DNA of 6,320 nucleotides from Chloroflexota bacterium (GTDB lineage Bacteria; Chloroflexota; Limnocylindria; Limnocylindrales; CSP1-4): NCBI GenBank assembly GCA_021790375.1, contig JAJYEB010000116.1, positions 1-6,320 on the forward strand, written 5' to 3'. A model generated the notes under the pieces. That model was not told the DNA's origin and searched no databases. It saw only the letters and a program-made list of their open reading frames with translations. Position numbers and translations under genes: made by a program. The first letter of the stretch is position 1, and each line of letters starts with the position of its first letter. Of this stretch, positions 6,022 through 6,320 are shown one piece after another.

Positions 6022-6024
6022 CAC

Positions 6025-6195
6025 GTGCACGAGCATCCGGACCCGACGCCAGCAGTGGCGCAGCCGGCCACCGCGGTGCCGGCTCAAGAGTTGGGCCACG
6101 GCGACGGCCACTCCCTCCTCTGGATGGCGGTGTGCTGCGCGCCGATGGTGCTGTTCCTGGTCGCGATCGCGCTTGGCTGGTTCGCCATCCGGTAG
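6025..6195 (+). CDS. Small His-rich single-span membrane protein (DUF2933-like type)
   Basis: A 56-residue protein from GTG 6025, ending at TAG 6193-6195. A longer version from GTG 5974 (73 residues) is possible but lacks a good ribosome site. The N-terminal half is short and polar with histidines at positions 2, 4, 25 and 29 (HEH near the start, HGDGH just before the membrane). One hydrophobic span follows at about 31-54, containing a Cys-Cys pair (37-38) and Met34/Met41. This layout, His-rich juxtamembrane part then a CC-containing span, resembles small DUF2933-type proteins that often lie beside heavy-metal genes. The His, Cys and Met residues could bind a soft metal at the membrane. It is followed 26 nt later by another small membrane-protein gene, so co-transcription is likely. 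The family match is by eye and uncertain; the membrane call is secure. Confidence 0.7.
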   Translation: MHEHPDPTPAVAQPATAVPAQELGHGDGHSLLWMAVCCAPMVLFLVAIALGWFAIR

Positions 6196-6209
6196 CGGAT
6201 GGCATCAAC

Positions 6210-6215
6210 GGAGGT
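6210..6215 (+). promoter_or_regulatory. Shine-Dalgarno for the truncated 3'-most gene
   Basis: GGAGGT, 6 nt before ATG 6222. The whole initiation region (6209-6224) matches that of the 104-residue gene (5616-5631) at 14 of 16 bases. Confidence 0.75.
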
Positions 6216-6221
6216 TCAACC

Positions 6222-6320
6222 ATGACATTCATGACGTCGGCACGGCGGGGCGGACTGGGCAGGGGCGAGCGGATCGTCCGCGGCGTCCTCGGGGGCGGAG
6301 CGATGATCGCGGGTCTCGTC
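6222..6320 (+). CDS. Start of a probable DUF2892/YgaP-like small membrane protein, 3'-truncated by the window edge
   Basis: Thirty-three codons are visible before the window ends. ATG 6222 has GGAGGT 6 nt upstream; a second in-frame ATG at 6231 is less well placed. After a short basic leader (TSARRGGLGRG) comes ERIVRGVLGGGAMIAGLV, which resembles the beginning of DUF2892 proteins: a conserved R-x-x-R pair before a glycine-rich first span. Members of that family are small inner-membrane proteins with about two spans, sometimes attached to rhodanese domains as in YgaP, and are often found near sulfur or metal stress genes. With only 33 residues the family call is tentative, and the full length and any extra domains cannot be seen. 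It probably belongs to the same transcript as the His-rich gene 26 nt upstream. Confidence 0.65.
   Translation, partial: MTFMTSARRGGLGRGERIVRGVLGGGAMIAGLV

Noticed and set aside
5974..6024. Longer N-terminus (GTG 5974) for the His-rich small protein
   Set aside because: There is no good ribosome site before GTG 5974, whereas GGAGGAG precedes GTG 6025 at a workable distance; it is left as an alternative only.

Overview
This is a GC-rich bacterial window (roughly 70% G+C by eye) with strong Shine-Dalgarno sites and frequent GTG starts. That fits a high-GC lineage such as Actinomycetota or an uncultured Chloroflexota, but the window has no marker gene that settles which. All genes I can support read on the + strand.

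Left block (1-3982): the 3' part of an EamA/DMT-type membrane transporter is followed 4 nt later by a 75-residue HMA-like (heavy-metal-associated fold) protein. Next come two paralogous FtsX/MacB-type ABC permeases and an ABC ATPase. The last three genes are translationally coupled (TGATG and GTGA stop/start overlaps). The ATPase has a C-terminal YHS/TRASH-type cysteine module fused to it. The HMA-like protein and the YHS tail suggest that this exporter-type ABC system handles, or is controlled by, a heavy metal such as copper, silver or mercury. The substrate is inferred, not shown.

Centre (3983-4219): a 237-nt intergenic region with an AT-rich island. It holds a candidate promoter -10 box (GATAAT) and an ACTAC-N6-GTAGT dyad just upstream, placed like a repressor operator, plus two other inverted repeats. 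It probably starts a second transcription unit.

Right block (4220-6320): a 400-residue protein combines an N-terminal beta-rich soluble domain with a C-terminal Lgt-like (prolipoprotein diacylglyceryl transferase family) membrane domain carrying an unusual four-cysteine motif. It is followed by three small genes with good ribosome sites: a 104-residue basic protein of unknown function, a 56-residue His-rich single-span membrane protein, and the start of a DUF2892/YgaP-like membrane protein that runs off the window. Small membrane proteins of these kinds often sit in metal or sulfur stress regions. The whole window therefore reads as a metal-homeostasis or detoxification neighbourhood, with the ATPase-YHS/HMA/FtsX set as its most distinctive part. 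No RNA genes, CRISPR arrays, insertion sequences or integrase genes are visible.
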